The notes under the pieces: generated by a model
What the model saw: the letters and a program-made list of their open reading frames with translations, nothing else
What the model was told of the DNA's origin: nothing
Databases searched by the model: none
Source: Psychrobacter sp.
GTDB lineage: Bacteria > Pseudomonadota > Gammaproteobacteria > Pseudomonadales > Moraxellaceae
Assembly (NCBI GenBank): GCA_018260445.1
Contig: JAGLBE010000003.1
Location: 1 to 64,000 of the forward strand
Length of the DNA: 64,000 bases
Direction of reading: 5' to 3'
In this document: positions 55,350 through 64,000 of the stretch, piece by piece
How positions within the stretch are numbered: the stretch's first letter is position 1
Layout: every line of letters begins with the position of its first letter
Position numbers and translations under genes: made by a program

Positions 55350-55600
55350 TGCTGCTCTAGGACTGTACAACACACCCTGTCGATAGTGTTGTAATTAGCC
55401 TGCCTTATTCTATTCTGCTTATTGTATTCTGCTTACTGCGTCTTCCCTAACCTGCCCTAGTTGGCAGGTTATTTGGTTTTACCGTTTTTTTAGGTAGAGC
55501 TATCTTTTTTATAGAGAAACCTTTGTATTTTTAATTTGTATTTCCAAAAGGTTGTCAATTTACTTACCTCTTACACCTTACACCTCACAGATCTTAATTT

Positions 55601-56968
55601 ATGCTAGCAAACCTTACTTTTAAAGATTTTAAGCACCATAGCCAACGTTTGGGGGTACTGGTACTGCCCATTTTGATAACCCAATTTTGTCAAGCGGCGC
55701 TGGGGATGGTGGATGCGATTATGGCTGGCAAAGTATCGGCGCTCGATTTAGCAGCGGTATCCATTGGCTCGGGAATTTGGTTGCCACTGTTTTTATTGGC
55801 AACGGGCATTTTGATTGCCACTACCCCTCTCATTGGTGAGCAAATGGGTCAAAAAAACCATCACCTTGTGCCGCACATCACCCAACAATCGCTATGGGCG
55901 GCCATCGCCATTGGTGTTATTGGTTTTATTGTTGTTACTCTAAGCCCACATGTCTTAGCACCAATGGGCGTGCCTGCTACTATTCGACCCAAAGCGACTC
56001 AGTATTTGACGGGGGTGGCATGGGGGTTTCCTGCCATGGCGTGCTATGCGGTGCTACGCAGTTATTGCGAGGCGTTAGGTCGCCCCGTACCCGTCACCAT
56101 TATCAGTGTGGTTGGACTGCTGGCCGACATTCCGCTCAATTATATATTTATTCATGGTCTGTTTGGCTTGCCAGCGCTGGGCGGTGCCGGCTGCGGCCTC
56201 GCCACCGCGTGCGTGTTATGGATTAACGTTGTGCTCTTAGCACTGTTTTTATACGGCTCCAAGCATCCCACGTTTTTAGCCACCCGTTTTTTCCATAATT
56301 TCGCCCGTCCCAACAAACAGCAGCTTACTAAGCTGCTGCGCCTTGGCCTACCCATCGGTATCGCCATATTTTTTGAAGCCAGCTTATTTAGCCTGGCAGC
56401 TTTGGTGATTAGCCCCTTGGGTGAGATTGCGGTGGCGTCGCATCAGGTGGCATTGGCCGTTACCTCGCAGCTCTTTATGATACCTATATCAATGGCGATG
56501 GGGCTTACCATCATGGTCTCCACTCGCTATGGGGAGAAAAATTGGTTGGCGTTACAACAGGTGCAGCGAACGGGGCTCATTTGGACTATTGTTATTGCGC
56601 TGCTATGTATGCTTGGGGTGTGGCGGTTTCGGGCCGAACTGGCAGGGGCATTTACCGACAACCTTGCGGTGCAGCGCCAAGCCATGTTATTGCTATGGTT
56701 TGCCATTGCCTATCAATTGGTGGATGGTTGGCAAGTCAACATTGCCGGTATTTTACGGGGCATGCAAGACACCCAAGTGCCTATGTGGATTACCTTATTT
56801 TGTTACTGGGTCGTGGCCATGCCCTTAGGTACCTATTTGGTGCGCTATACCGATACCGGCGCCAAAGGTTTTTGGATAGCTTTGGTAACAGGGCTGACCT
56901 TATCTGCAATCTTGCTCACCTTGCGGCTTAACTACCGACAACGGCAAGTCTTAGGCTTTAAAGCTTAG
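55601..56968 (+). CDS. MATE-family multidrug/Na+ efflux transporter (NorM-like)
   Basis: The 455-residue protein has about 12 hydrophobic helices arranged as two similar halves, the MATE hallmark. Family features include MVDAIMAGKVSALDLAAVSI in the first half, PLIGEQMGQKN, YCEALGRPVPVT, ADIPLNYIFIHG and, in the second half, VASHQVALAVTSQLFMIPIS and GLTIMVSTRYGEKN. It would export cationic drugs in exchange for Na+ or H+; the substrate is not predictable. It stands alone between a lipoprotein gene and accB. Confidence 0.92.
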   Translation: MLANLTFKDFKHHSQRLGVLVLPILITQFCQAALGMVDAIMAGKVSALDLAAVSIGSGIWLPLFLLATGILIATTPLIGEQMGQKNHHLVPHITQQSLWAAIAIGVIGFIVVTLSPHVLAPMGVPATIRPKATQYLTGVAWGFPAMACYAVLRSYCEALGRPVPVTIISVVGLLADIPLNYIFIHGLFGLPALGGAGCGLATACVLWINVVLLALFLYGSKHPTFLATRFFHNFARPNKQQLTKLLRLGLPIGIAIFFEASLFSLAALVISPLGEIAVASHQVALAVTSQLFMIPISMAMGLTIMVSTRYGEKNWLALQQVQRTGLIWTIVIALLCMLGVWRFRAELAGAFTDNLAVQRQAMLLLWFAIAYQLVDGWQVNIAGILRGMQDTQVPMWITLFCYWVVAMPLGTYLVRYTDTGAKGFWIALVTGLTLSAILLTLRLNYRQRQVLGFKA

Positions 56969-57136
56969 TCAATCGGGCCAAATAGTCGCTTTTAAAAGTT
57001 ATTTTGCGACCACGCGCAACATGGCATCAAATCATGGCGGAATAAGCCGTTAAAAAAGTGATTTTGGCCGTCATGCATTACGACAAAATTTGTTACAATA
57101 TGCGCACTAGACAAGAATTTCGGCATAGGCAACCGT

Positions 57137-57559
57137 ATGGACATTGATAAAATTCGTGAGCTCATCGAGCTAATGGAAGAAAAAGAACTGGTTACCTTAG
57201 AGATTAAAAAGGGTGAGGACAGTGTTCGCTTGACTCGGCACTATGAGACGCCTATGCCGACTATGATGGCGGCGAGCCAAATTGTCAGCAGTGAGCTTGA
57301 GCCAGATGCTGCCGCCCATCAAGGCAGTGTGGAAACTTCGCCAATGGTCGGTGTTTACTATGCCGCGCCCACCCCCAATGACCCACCCTTTATCACCCCG
57401 GGGCAGAAGGTTAAAGCCGGTGATACACTAGGGATTATCGAAGCCATGAAGATTATGAACCCTTTAGAGGCGACCCAAAGTGGCATTATTGATGCCATTT
57501 TAGTCGATAACGGCGATGTGGTGCAGTTTGGACAACCATTGGTGCGTTATAGAAGCTAA
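57137..57559 (+). CDS. accB: Biotin carboxyl carrier protein of acetyl-CoA carboxylase
   Basis: AccB carries CO2 on biotin between the two half-reactions of acetyl-CoA carboxylase, the first step of fatty-acid synthesis. The 140-residue product begins MDIDKIRELIELMEEKEL, has a short linker (~38-68) and ends in the biotinyl domain with EAMKIMN, Lys105 being the biotin site. SPMVGVYYAAPTP is also present. It is a little shorter than E. coli AccB (156) through its linker. It forms the usual operon with accC, 37 bp downstream. Confidence 0.97.
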   Translation: MDIDKIRELIELMEEKELVTLEIKKGEDSVRLTRHYETPMPTMMAASQIVSSELEPDAAAHQGSVETSPMVGVYYAAPTPNDPPFITPGQKVKAGDTLGIIEAMKIMNPLEATQSGIIDAILVDNGDVVQFGQPLVRYRS

Positions 57560-57596
57560 TCGATATGTCAGTAGTCTTTAGAGAATAGGCGCATTT

Positions 57597-58946
57597 ATGA
57601 TTAAAAAACTGCTCATTGCCAATCGTGGCGAAATTGCCTTACGCATCGTGCGAGCTTGCAAGCAGTTGGGCATTCAAACCGTGGGCGTCTACTCCACTGC
57701 CGATGACAACCTCATGCACCTACGTTTTGTGGATGAGGCCATCTGTATTGGTGGCCCCAATGCCAACCAAAGCTATTTAAATACGCAGGCTATTTTAACA
57801 GCCGCTGAAATTACGGGTAGCGATGCCATTCATCCCGGTTACGGTTTTTTATCAGAAAATGCCGAATTTGCCGAAAAAATTGAAGAGGCGGGCATCACCT
57901 TTATTGGCCCCCATCCCGATCATATTCGCCTAATGGGCAATAAAGTCTCCGCTATTCATGCCATGAAGCAAGCGGGCGTGCCCACCGTGCCGGGCTCTAT
58001 TGGCACGGTTAATTTAGACAATGCCCACCAGCAGGCACAAAACACAGGGTTTCCGCTACTGATAAAAGCAGCGGCGGGCGGCGGTGGCCGTGGGATGCGT
58101 ATTGTTGAGCGCTACGAGCAGTTGGACAAACAAGTACAAGCGGCCAAACAAGAAGCTGAGCTGTGGTTTGGCGATGACAGCGTTTATATGGAGCGTTATT
58201 TGCAAAACCCTCGCCACATTGAGGTGCAGGTATTGGGCGATGGCAACGGCAATGCCATTCATCTGTACGATAGAGATTGCTCTATCCAGCGCCGGCACCA
58301 AAAAGTATTGGAAGAAGCCCCTGCTGCTGATATTCCGGATGACATCCGTGAGCCGATTTTACAAGCCTGCGTCAGTGCTTGCGAGCGCATCGGTTACCGC
58401 GGCGCCGGAACGTTTGAATTTTTGTTTGAAGATGGACAATTTTACTTTATTGAGATGAACACCCGGGTGCAGGTTGAGCATCCGGTGACCGAAATGGTGA
58501 CCGGCATCAATGTGGTGGTGGAGCAGCTCAAAATTGCTGCCGGTTATGGGTTGTCCTATCGCCAAAATGAGATTAGCGTGCATGGGCATGCGCTTGAGTG
58601 CCGTATCAATGCCGAAGACCCGCACACCTTTATGCCCTCCCCCGGCACGGTGACCCAATATTTTATCCCTAGCGGTGCCGGGGTACGGTTTGACTCGCAC
58701 TTGTATGCAGGGTATACCATTCCCAGTTATTATGACTCACTCATTGGCAAGCTTATTTGCCACGGACAAACCCGCGAGCAAGCCATTGCCAAAACTCTAC
58801 AGGCTTTAGATGAGCTGATTATTACGGGGGTTAAAACCAATGTCTCCTTGCATCGTGATGTTATCTTAACCGACCAAAGCTTTGTGATGCAGGCGCAAAA
58901 TATTCATTATTTAGAACAACATTTACTGTCCTCTACCATCCCATAA
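57597..58946 (+). CDS. accC: Biotin carboxylase of acetyl-CoA carboxylase
   Basis: AccC carboxylates the biotin of AccB with bicarbonate and ATP. The 449-residue product (E. coli 449) shows [31 protein letters not shown], the ATP-grasp glycine loop [30 protein letters not shown] and [18 protein letters not shown]. Length and all sites are standard. It ends at a strong bidirectional terminator shared with argG. Confidence 0.98.
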   Translation: MIKKLLIANRGEIALRIVRACKQLGIQTVGVYSTADDNLMHLRFVDEAICIGGPNANQSYLNTQAILTAAEITGSDAIHPGYGFLSENAEFAEKIEEAGITFIGPHPDHIRLMGNKVSAIHAMKQAGVPTVPGSIGTVNLDNAHQQAQNTGFPLLIKAAAGGGGRGMRIVERYEQLDKQVQAAKQEAELWFGDDSVYMERYLQNPRHIEVQVLGDGNGNAIHLYDRDCSIQRRHQKVLEEAPAADIPDDIREPILQACVSACERIGYRGAGTFEFLFEDGQFYFIEMNTRVQVEHPVTEMVTGINVVVEQLKIAAGYGLSYRQNEISVHGHALECRINAEDPHTFMPSPGTVTQYFIPSGAGVRFDSHLYAGYTIPSYYDSLIGKLICHGQTREQAIAKTLQALDELIITGVKTNVSLHRDVILTDQSFVMQAQNIHYLEQHLLSSTIP

Positions 58947-59021
58947 GGCTATTGCCTGTTTGCGTCCTAAACCTTACCCTTAAACCTTACCCTACACCTT
59001 ATATAGTCGCATTAGTCGCAT

Positions 59022-59063
59022 TAAAAAAGCAGAAACTGATTTTTAGCAGTTTCTGCTTTTTAG
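59022..59063. terminator. Bidirectional terminator between accC and argG
   Basis: A perfect 15-bp stem (AAAAAGCAGAAACTG at 59024-59038 with its complement at 59047-59061) has A and T runs as its outer arms. It serves both converging genes. Confidence 0.92.
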
Positions 59064-59134
59064 CGACAGCAATCTTTTCTACGTCATAAAAAACAAGATA
59101 AAAAACAAGACGTCATAAACAATAAGGCTACTCG

Positions 59135-60382
59135 CTACTTCGATAAATCACGGCCACGGCTGGCTGCAATCGCCAAACGCAGACCATTTAAACGGATAAA
59201 TCCTGCGGCATCTTTTTGATCATAAGCACCGGCGTCATCTTCAAAAGTGGCAATTTTTTCGTCAAATAATGAGTTTGCAGATTTACGCCCCACCACACTC
59301 ACATTACCTTTATACAGCTTTAAGCGCACCGTACCGCTGACATACTCCTGCGACTTATCAATCATCGCTTGCAGCATTTCGCGCTCTGGGCTAAACCAGT
59401 AGCCATTATAAATAATTTTGGCATAACGGGGCATGAGCTCATCTTTTAAATGCGCCGCTTCTCTATCTAGGGTCAATGACTCAATGCCACGGTGCGCTTT
59501 TAGCATAATCGTGCCGGCTGGGGTTTCATAACAGCCGCGTGACTTCATGCCAACATAACGGTTTTCGACAATATCTAAGCGGCCGATACCATGCTGACCG
59601 CCTAGTTCATTGAGCTTAATCATTACCTCAAATGGCTCTAAAGCCTCGCCGTCAATGGCAATAATATCGCCTTTTTCATACTCAAGCTCAATATACTGCG
59701 CTTTGTCGGGTGCATGTTCTGGGCTAACCGTCCAGCGCCACATATCCTCTTCTGCCTCGGCATATGGGTCTTCTAACATATCGCCCTCATAAGAGATGTG
59801 CAATAAATTGGCATCCATCGAATACGGCGATTTTTTCTTATTGCTGGCAAAATCAATCGGAATATTGCGCTCTTTGGCGTATTGCATCAAGCTTTCACGG
59901 CTGGATAAATCCCACTCACGCCATGGGGCAATGGTTTTAATATTCGGTGCTAACGCTACGGCACCCAGCTCAAAGCGCACCTGATCATTGCCCTTGCCCG
60001 TCGCACCGTGGCTAATAGCATCTGCATTGTGCTCTTTAGCAATCTCTACCAAACGTTTGGCAATGAGTGGCCGAGCAATCGACGTGCCCAGCAAATACTC
60101 CCCTTCATAAATGGCATTGGCTCGAAACATTGGAAACACATAGTCACGGGCAAATTCTGCACGCAAATCTTCAATATGGATGTGTTTAATGCCCATAGCT
60201 TGCGCTTTTTGGCGGGCAGGCTCTACCTCTTCACCCTGACCAATATCGGCAGTAAAGGTGATAACCTCGGCCTCATAGGTGTCTTGCAACCACTGAGCAA
60301 TAATCGAGGTGTCAAGACCCCCTGAATACGCCAAAACAATTTTATCAACGTTTGCTTTGTCAATTTTATTACGGGTTGTCAT
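59135..60382 (-). CDS. argG: Argininosuccinate synthase
   Basis: ArgG joins citrulline and aspartate with ATP in arginine synthesis. The N-terminal PP-loop SGGLDTS (20-26) is followed by [23 protein letters not shown] and the C-terminal synthetase domain ([17 protein letters not shown]). The 415-residue length fits the family (~400-447). AGGA precedes the ATG by 8-9 nt. It is transcribed alone. Confidence 0.97.
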   Translation of the reverse strand: MTTRNKIDKANVDKIVLAYSGGLDTSIIAQWLQDTYEAEVITFTADIGQGEEVEPARQKAQAMGIKHIHIEDLRAEFARDYVFPMFRANAIYEGEYLLGTSIARPLIAKRLVEIAKEHNADAISHGATGKGNDQVRFELGAVALAPNIKTIAPWREWDLSSRESLMQYAKERNIPIDFASNKKKSPYSMDANLLHISYEGDMLEDPYAEAEEDMWRWTVSPEHAPDKAQYIELEYEKGDIIAIDGEALEPFEVMIKLNELGGQHGIGRLDIVENRYVGMKSRGCYETPAGTIMLKAHRGIESLTLDREAAHLKDELMPRYAKIIYNGYWFSPEREMLQAMIDKSQEYVSGTVRLKLYKGNVSVVGRKSANSLFDEKIATFEDDAGAYDQKDAAGFIRLNGLRLAIAASRGRDLSK

Positions 60383-60698
60383 AGTGTGTCCTAGTTATTA
60401 AATCTTATATCAGCGAAATCAACGTTTGAGTTTACACCATTTGGGCGAGCAACAAAAGTAACGTTCATAGCATCGCTGTATTAAAGAGTATCGCTGCACT
60501 CATCCCTCGCCCTTTTGAACCCACTGACCGGGTACACGCCCTAGTAAAGGCTTAAATTTTCCCTAAAACCTGTTATCATAAAACCGAATAATGCTGTACC
60601 CTTTTACCCTGTCTCTATAACCCACAATGACCCTTTACCCTTAACACAGACAATCACCACCTTGACCATCACCATCTTCAATTAAATGGCTGGCTATT
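60383..60698. other. Divergent argG/pyrC region
   Basis: This 316-bp region is pyrimidine-rich near pyrC. No operator (for example an ARG-box pair), promoter or repeat was clear enough to call. Confidence 0.35.
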
Positions 60699-61859
60699 AT
60701 GACCGAAACCTCTAGCGATGCTATGGCGACTATGGCAACTATGACAACTATGGCTGCGACGACTCAAGAGCAAGCGGCTGCGAACCACCCAGCACCGCAA
60801 CAACTCACGCTAACCCGCCCCGATGATTGGCATATTCATCTGCGTGATGGTGAGGCGCTGCTCACCACAGTGGCGCATGCGGCACAAAGTTTTAATCGGG
60901 TGATGTGCATGCCTAACTTAGTGCCGCCCGTCAAAACGGCGCAAGCGGCTATGCAATATCGGCAACGCATTATGGAGGCTTTGCACAGTGCGGATGATGC
61001 TGCTATTGACCCTGCTATCAAGGCCAGTTTTGACCCGCGGATGACGCTGTATTTAACCGACCACACCACAGTAGAGGATATCAAAGACGCGGCACAATCT
61101 GGTATTGTGCAAGCAGTGAAACTCTACCCGGCTGGAGCGACCACCAATTCAGCGGACGGCGTGACCAATCTTGCCAGCCGCCATGCGGTGTTTGCGGCAA
61201 TGCAGACCTATGGCATGCCGCTGTTGATTCATGGCGAGGTTACAGATGCGCATGTGGATATTTTTGACCGTGAACAGCGTTTTGTCGACGATATTTTAAC
61301 CCAATTGGTGCAGGATTTTCCGGCGCTTAACATCGTGGTCGAGCATATTACCACCCGCGAGGCGGCGCAGTTTGTACTGGCGCAAGGCGACAACGTGGCC
61401 GCCACCATTACGCCGCAGCATTTGCTATTAAACCGCAACCATTTATTAGTAGGCGGCATCAAACCGCATTTTTACTGTTTGCCGATTTTAAAACGCCAAA
61501 TACACCAGCAGGCCTTACTTAAAGTGGCGACCAGTGGCAACCCTAAGTTCTTTTTGGGTACCGACTCTGCACCGCACGCAACCGCAGCCAAAGAGAACGC
61601 TTGCGGCTGCGCCGGTTGTTACTCTGCTGCCATGGCATTGCCATTGTATGCCACAGCGTTTGCTAGCGTAGGCTGCATCGATAAGCTTGAGGGCTTTGCC
61701 AGTCACTTTGGGGCGCAATTTTATGGCCTGCCTATCAATACACAGACCGTAACCCTGATTAACCGCCCTATGCTGATTCCCAGCAGCTATCCCTATATGA
61801 ACGGCGGCGATTTAACCCCATTAATGGCAGGTGAAACCTTACCCTGGTCGATTATATAA
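60699..61859 (+). CDS. pyrC: Dihydroorotase (class II)
   Basis: PyrC closes carbamoyl aspartate to dihydroorotate in pyrimidine synthesis. Metal ligands are visible in [10 protein letters not shown] (H45, H47), the carboxylated Lys in [28 protein letters not shown], and the late Asp in [11 protein letters not shown]. At 386 residues it is ~38 longer than E. coli PyrC (348), mostly through a Met/Thr/Ala-rich N-terminus encoded by 9-bp units (from 60723). It precedes rnt by 179 bp; a pyrC-rnt pairing is known in Pseudomonas. Confidence 0.96.
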   Translation: MTETSSDAMATMATMTTMAATTQEQAAANHPAPQQLTLTRPDDWHIHLRDGEALLTTVAHAAQSFNRVMCMPNLVPPVKTAQAAMQYRQRIMEALHSADDAAIDPAIKASFDPRMTLYLTDHTTVEDIKDAAQSGIVQAVKLYPAGATTNSADGVTNLASRHAVFAAMQTYGMPLLIHGEVTDAHVDIFDREQRFVDDILTQLVQDFPALNIVVEHITTREAAQFVLAQGDNVAATITPQHLLLNRNHLLVGGIKPHFYCLPILKRQIHQQALLKVATSGNPKFFLGTDSAPHATAAKENACGCAGCYSAAMALPLYATAFASVGCIDKLEGFASHFGAQFYGLPINTQTVTLINRPMLIPSSYPYMNGGDLTPLMAGETLPWSII

Positions 61860-61877
61860 CCACGATAATGATGACAG

Positions 61878-61900
61878 TAGCGATAGCGATAGCGATAGCA
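61878..61900 (+). repeat. 6-bp tandem repeat after pyrC
   Basis: Almost four copies of TAGCGA lie 19 bp beyond the pyrC stop codon. Confidence 0.85.
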
Positions 61901-62038
61901 TCACAGCTAAGCATCTTAACGACTAGACTGGCAAGCCCAAACAGCAAAAAAGCCACTAAGCAGTGATCGTCAACAAACCCAGTCAACTGAACAAAACATG
62001 CAACCAGCATTTAAAATACAGACAAGGCTTCTTTTTCG

Positions 62039-62857
62039 ATGACCCACACCCCTAGTAATATGGCACTTAATCCCAATACCGTTCAGTCAGATACTAAAGA
62101 CAGCCCTTTAGACACTGCGGACGCGGTAAGCACCCAAACCGCGGCGCACATTAATAGCATGGCGGAACGGTTTCGTAAGTTTTTACCTGTGGTGGTGGAC
62201 GTGGAAACCGCCGGGTTTAATGCGGCCACCGATGCGCTGCTCGAGATTGCCTGTATCCCGATATTGATGGATGCCAACGGCACCTTTATTCAGGGCGAGC
62301 CGCTAAATGCGCACCTAGCCCCGTTTCAGGGTGCCAATTTAGACCCCCGTGCCCTACAATTTACGGGCATTGACCCCAATAATCCGATGCGTAAGGCCAT
62401 TGCCGAAGACGAAAAACCAGCGTTACGGCGTATTTTCAAAGAACTTAAAGACATCCGTAAACAACAAGGCTGCCGCCAATGTGTGCTGGTTGGTCATAAT
62501 GCGCATTTTGATTTGGCCTTCTTAAATGCCGCTATCGAGCGCACAAACAATAAAAACCATAGCCCCTTTCATCAATTTTCGGTATTTGACACCGTCAGCC
62601 TATCCGGTTTAGCCTTTGGTCAAACCGTATTGGCACGGGCGTGCAAAGCGGCTGGCATTGATTTTAATGGGGAAGAAGCGCACTCTGCCCTATATGACAC
62701 CCAAAAAACCGCCGAGCTATTTTGTCATATTTTAAATAGCTATCCGATGCTGGCCAATGCCATGCATGATGCCGACGCTAGCGCAGTAGCCGACGCAGTA
62801 GCCGAGCCAGCGCAGACCAGCTCTCAGCCACAGGTACAGCAACAGTCATCAGAATAG
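62039..62857 (+). CDS. rnt: Ribonuclease T
   Basis: RNase T trims the 3' ends of tRNA, 5S and 23S rRNA and turns over the tRNA CCA end. The DEDDh exonuclease motifs are VVVDVETAGFNAATDALLE, LVGHNAHFDLAFLNAAI and HSALYDTQKTAELF. The 272-residue product has ~40 extra N-terminal residues (Thr/Asp/Ala-rich) and a variable C-terminal tail (Ala/Asp/Gln-rich) compared with E. coli (215). The stop codon lies inside the first unit of a 12-bp repeat array. Confidence 0.95.
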   Translation: MTHTPSNMALNPNTVQSDTKDSPLDTADAVSTQTAAHINSMAERFRKFLPVVVDVETAGFNAATDALLEIACIPILMDANGTFIQGEPLNAHLAPFQGANLDPRALQFTGIDPNNPMRKAIAEDEKPALRRIFKELKDIRKQQGCRQCVLVGHNAHFDLAFLNAAIERTNNKNHSPFHQFSVFDTVSLSGLAFGQTVLARACKAAGIDFNGEEAHSALYDTQKTAELFCHILNSYPMLANAMHDADASAVADAVAEPAQTSSQPQVQQQSSE

Positions 62858-62894
62858 CCATCAGAATAGCCATCAGAATAGTCATTAGAATAGT
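62847..62894 (+). repeat. 12-bp tandem array overlapping the rnt stop codon
   Basis: Four units of CATCAGAATAGC (last with two changes) begin inside the final codons of rnt. Each unit carries the in-frame TAG, so expansion or loss of units does not change the protein. Confidence 0.9.
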
Positions 62895-62980
62895 CAGCGT
62901 CTCCACCCTAAACTGGACGATAGGACAACATGCTAGGCGTAGCGTCGCTTATCGCCCTATGTGGGGTGTGCGGCGGGGAT

Positions 62981-63030
62981 GGTGATTGACTAGGATTGAC
63001 TTTGATTGACGGTGGTTGACTTTGATTGAC
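62981..63030 (+). repeat. 10-bp tandem array upstream of the tRNA-Glu promoter
   Basis: Five contiguous 10-bp units end in a constant GATTGAC (or GGTTGAC). TTGAC therefore recurs every helical turn, 57-107 bp upstream of the tRNA -35 box. Confidence 0.9.
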
Positions 63031-63086
63031 TAGGCGTCAATAACCACGTAGCCAAAACAACGTAGCCAAAAAGTTGATAAAAACAG

Positions 63087-63115
63087 TTGACACAGGCGCC
63101 GTACCTCATTAGAAT
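63087..63115 (+). promoter_or_regulatory. Sigma-70 promoter of tRNA-Glu
   Basis: A perfect TTGACA (63087-63092) and TAGAAT (63110-63115) are 17 bp apart. The start of transcription would fall near 63122, some 40 nt before the mature tRNA. Confidence 0.85.
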
Positions 63116-63161
63116 ACGCACCACTTCGACGTTAACGGTGAAAGCGGTCGAAGCTACCTGT

Positions 63162-63237
63162 GTCCCGTTCGTCTAGAGGCCTAGGACACTGCCCTTTCAC
63201 GGCGGTAACAGGGGTTCGAATCCCCTACGGGATACCA
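63162..63237 (+). tRNA. tRNA-Glu (UUC anticodon)
   Basis: The 76-nt cloverleaf includes an encoded CCA end. The acceptor stem is GTCCCGT with ACGGGAT (first pair G-U). The anticodon arm CCGCC-type stem reads GCCCTTTCACGGC with TTC as anticodon, and the T arm is AGGGGTTCGAATCCCCT. It closely matches E. coli tRNA-Glu. It is a single tRNA, not part of an rRNA operon here. Confidence 0.97.
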
Positions 63238-63300
63238 CTTATTTTAAAGTGCGTTATCAAGCAGTTGAGCAACTTAGCATCAATGTTTATGAGCACTTGC

Positions 63301-63337
63301 AAAAAAGCCAAATCTTAATCGGATTTGGCTTTTTTGT
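63301..63337 (+). terminator. Terminator of the tRNA-Glu gene
   Basis: A perfect 14-bp stem (AAAAAAGCCAAATC with GATTTGGCTTTTTT) with a 7-nt loop lies 64 bp past the tRNA. Confidence 0.9.
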
Positions 63338-63471
63338 GTCTGTTGTTGGGTAATATTCGTTTTGTACCTTTTGTATCCGTCGTTTGTCCTATCGACAATA
63401 GCGATAAACCCCGCTCAAAACTTGATGTAGGCTTAGACTTAGACGTTAATATAATTAGACGTTAATATAAT

Positions 63472-63606
63472 TAGGACTTACGCCAAAAAGATTTTATCCT
63501 GTTGAAAAAGACTGGTTACTATTTTTGGAACGGCTTCGCTTTATCTCTAGTCGATCCAAAAATAGTTACCAGTCGTTACACTTTCTTAAAATGCGTAAGC
63601 CCTAAT
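63472..63606 (-). mobile_element. MITE-like element, copy 2 (inverted)
   Basis: The element is bounded by TTAGGACTTACGC on the left and a matching inverted end (GCGTAAGCCCTAA) on the right. Read on the minus strand it aligns with copy 1: GGCTTACGCATTTTAAGAAA then GTAACGACTGG, and at the other end CCAAAAATAGTAACCAGTC. The inner part contains a second inverted pair (GACTGGTTACTATTTTTGGA and near complement), so it can fold into one long hairpin. It lies just after the ispD stop. Confidence 0.75.
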
Positions 63607-63628
63607 AATATAGCCAAAACAAATAGAG

Positions 63629-64000
63629 CTACTGCAATATCTTCTCGATTAGCGCCAAATCTTCGGCATAGGTCAATTTGATATTTTGCTGACTGCCCTT
63701 AACCATACGTATGGGATAGCCGAGCCGCTCAAAAGCACTGGCCTCATCGGTCACCGTTAACTTATCCTTGCTAATGTGCGCCAATACGTGCTGTAAAGCC
63801 GCCAACCTAAACACTTGCGGTGTTTGCGCCAACCACAAATCACGTCTATCCAACGTGTCTACAATGGTAGCGCCAAGCCCTGTTTCTACTCGCTTTACCG
63901 TATCCGCAATCGGCACCCCCAAAATAGCGCCATATGGCTCGGTTTTCGCCACGTTGATAACCGCGTCGATATGCTTGGCGAGCACACATGGCCTCGCCGC
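63629..64000 (-). CDS. ispD: 2-C-methyl-D-erythritol 4-phosphate cytidylyltransferase (partial, N-terminus outside)
   Basis: IspD attaches CMP to MEP in the non-mevalonate isoprenoid pathway. The visible 123 residues are the C-terminal half, open to the right edge, where the reading begins AARPCVL (the conserved HDAARP region). DTVKRVE, TLDRRDLWLAQTPQVF, LTVTDEASAFE and QQNIKLTYAEDLALIE are diagnostic. Only the part inside the window can be judged. With ispB it belongs to isoprenoid and quinone supply. Confidence 0.95.
   Translation of the reverse strand, partial: AARPCVLAKHIDAVINVAKTEPYGAILGVPIADTVKRVETGLGATIVDTLDRRDLWLAQTPQVFRLAALQHVLAHISKDKLTVTDEASAFERLGYPIRMVKGSQQNIKLTYAEDLALIEKILQ

Larger units (their letters stand above)
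62858..63161. other. rnt-tRNA intergenic region
   Basis: The 304-bp gap holds the tail of the 12-bp array, a 10-bp array at 62981-63030 and the tRNA promoter at 63087-63115. Confidence 0.6.
63238..63628. other. Intergenic region between tRNA-Glu and ispD
   Basis: It contains the tRNA terminator, a 16-bp direct duplication (TTAGACGTTAATATAA, twice, at ~63440-63471) and the second MITE copy. Nothing else was recognised. Confidence 0.6.

Overview
The window is a stretch of core chromosome from a gamma-proteobacterium, most likely Moraxellaceae and probably Psychrobacter or a near relative. This rests on the gene set and its neighbours: a CarO-type porin, a FimL/ChpA-N-like protein, a stand-alone rsxB next to nth, an rnhA-dnaQ pair, pdxA-ksgA-apaH without apaG, and a DUF6231-like protein. 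Base composition is moderate. The species is inferred, not proven. About fifty genes are present, nearly all housekeeping, on both strands. No prophage, CRISPR array, toxin-antitoxin or defence island was seen.

Layout. 1-800: the N-terminal part of an IS630-type transposase runs off the left edge and abuts the 3' remnant of a broken gene. 0.9-8.1 kb: pepN, a DUF6231-like gene, a MITE copy, a 13-bp minisatellite, pal, a phosphopantetheinyl transferase and a CarO-like porin. 8.6-12.7 kb: a methyl-cycle block with a candidate SAH riboswitch, ahcY, metF, then rsmE. 12.9-21.6 kb: a PAS/GGDEF-like/EAL phosphodiesterase, two tandem acyl-CoA dehydrogenases and a membrane protein of the SpecificRecomb family. 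21.7-30.5 kb: apaH, ksgA, pdxA, dnaB, a DUF805 gene and acnB. 31-42 kb: lipA, an alpha/beta hydrolase, dapD, queE, lolA, rpmA/rplU, ispB, an orphan outer-membrane efflux lipoprotein and two unknown envelope proteins. 42.5-50.5 kb: rnhA-dnaQ, a FimL-like gene, rsxB-nth, metK, a DUF3144 gene and a glycine-zipper gene. 50.8-64 kb: glpK, hemW, an unknown lipoprotein, a MATE exporter, accB-accC, argG, pyrC-rnt, tRNA-Glu, a second inverted MITE copy and the C-terminal part of ispD.

The genes mostly serve general metabolism: the methyl cycle (ahcY, metF, metK), lipid synthesis and breakdown (accBC, two acyl-CoA dehydrogenases), cofactors (lipA, pdxA, hemW, ispB, ispD, PPTase), replication and repair (dnaB, dnaQ, rnhA, nth), RNA maturation (rsmA, rsmE, rnt, queE) and envelope assembly (pal, lolA).

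The main unexplained feature is the abundance of short tandem repeats. Units of 6-27 bp, in 3 to 12 copies, occupy many intergenic regions. Units that are multiples of 3 bp also lie inside essential genes (rsmE, glpK, ksgA, dnaQ, queE, ahcY, pyrC, dapD), where they make low-complexity insertions or N-terminal extensions. The other notable items are the two-copy MITE family, the candidate SAH riboswitch with a long leader, and a perfect DnaA box beside paired repeats upstream of dnaB.
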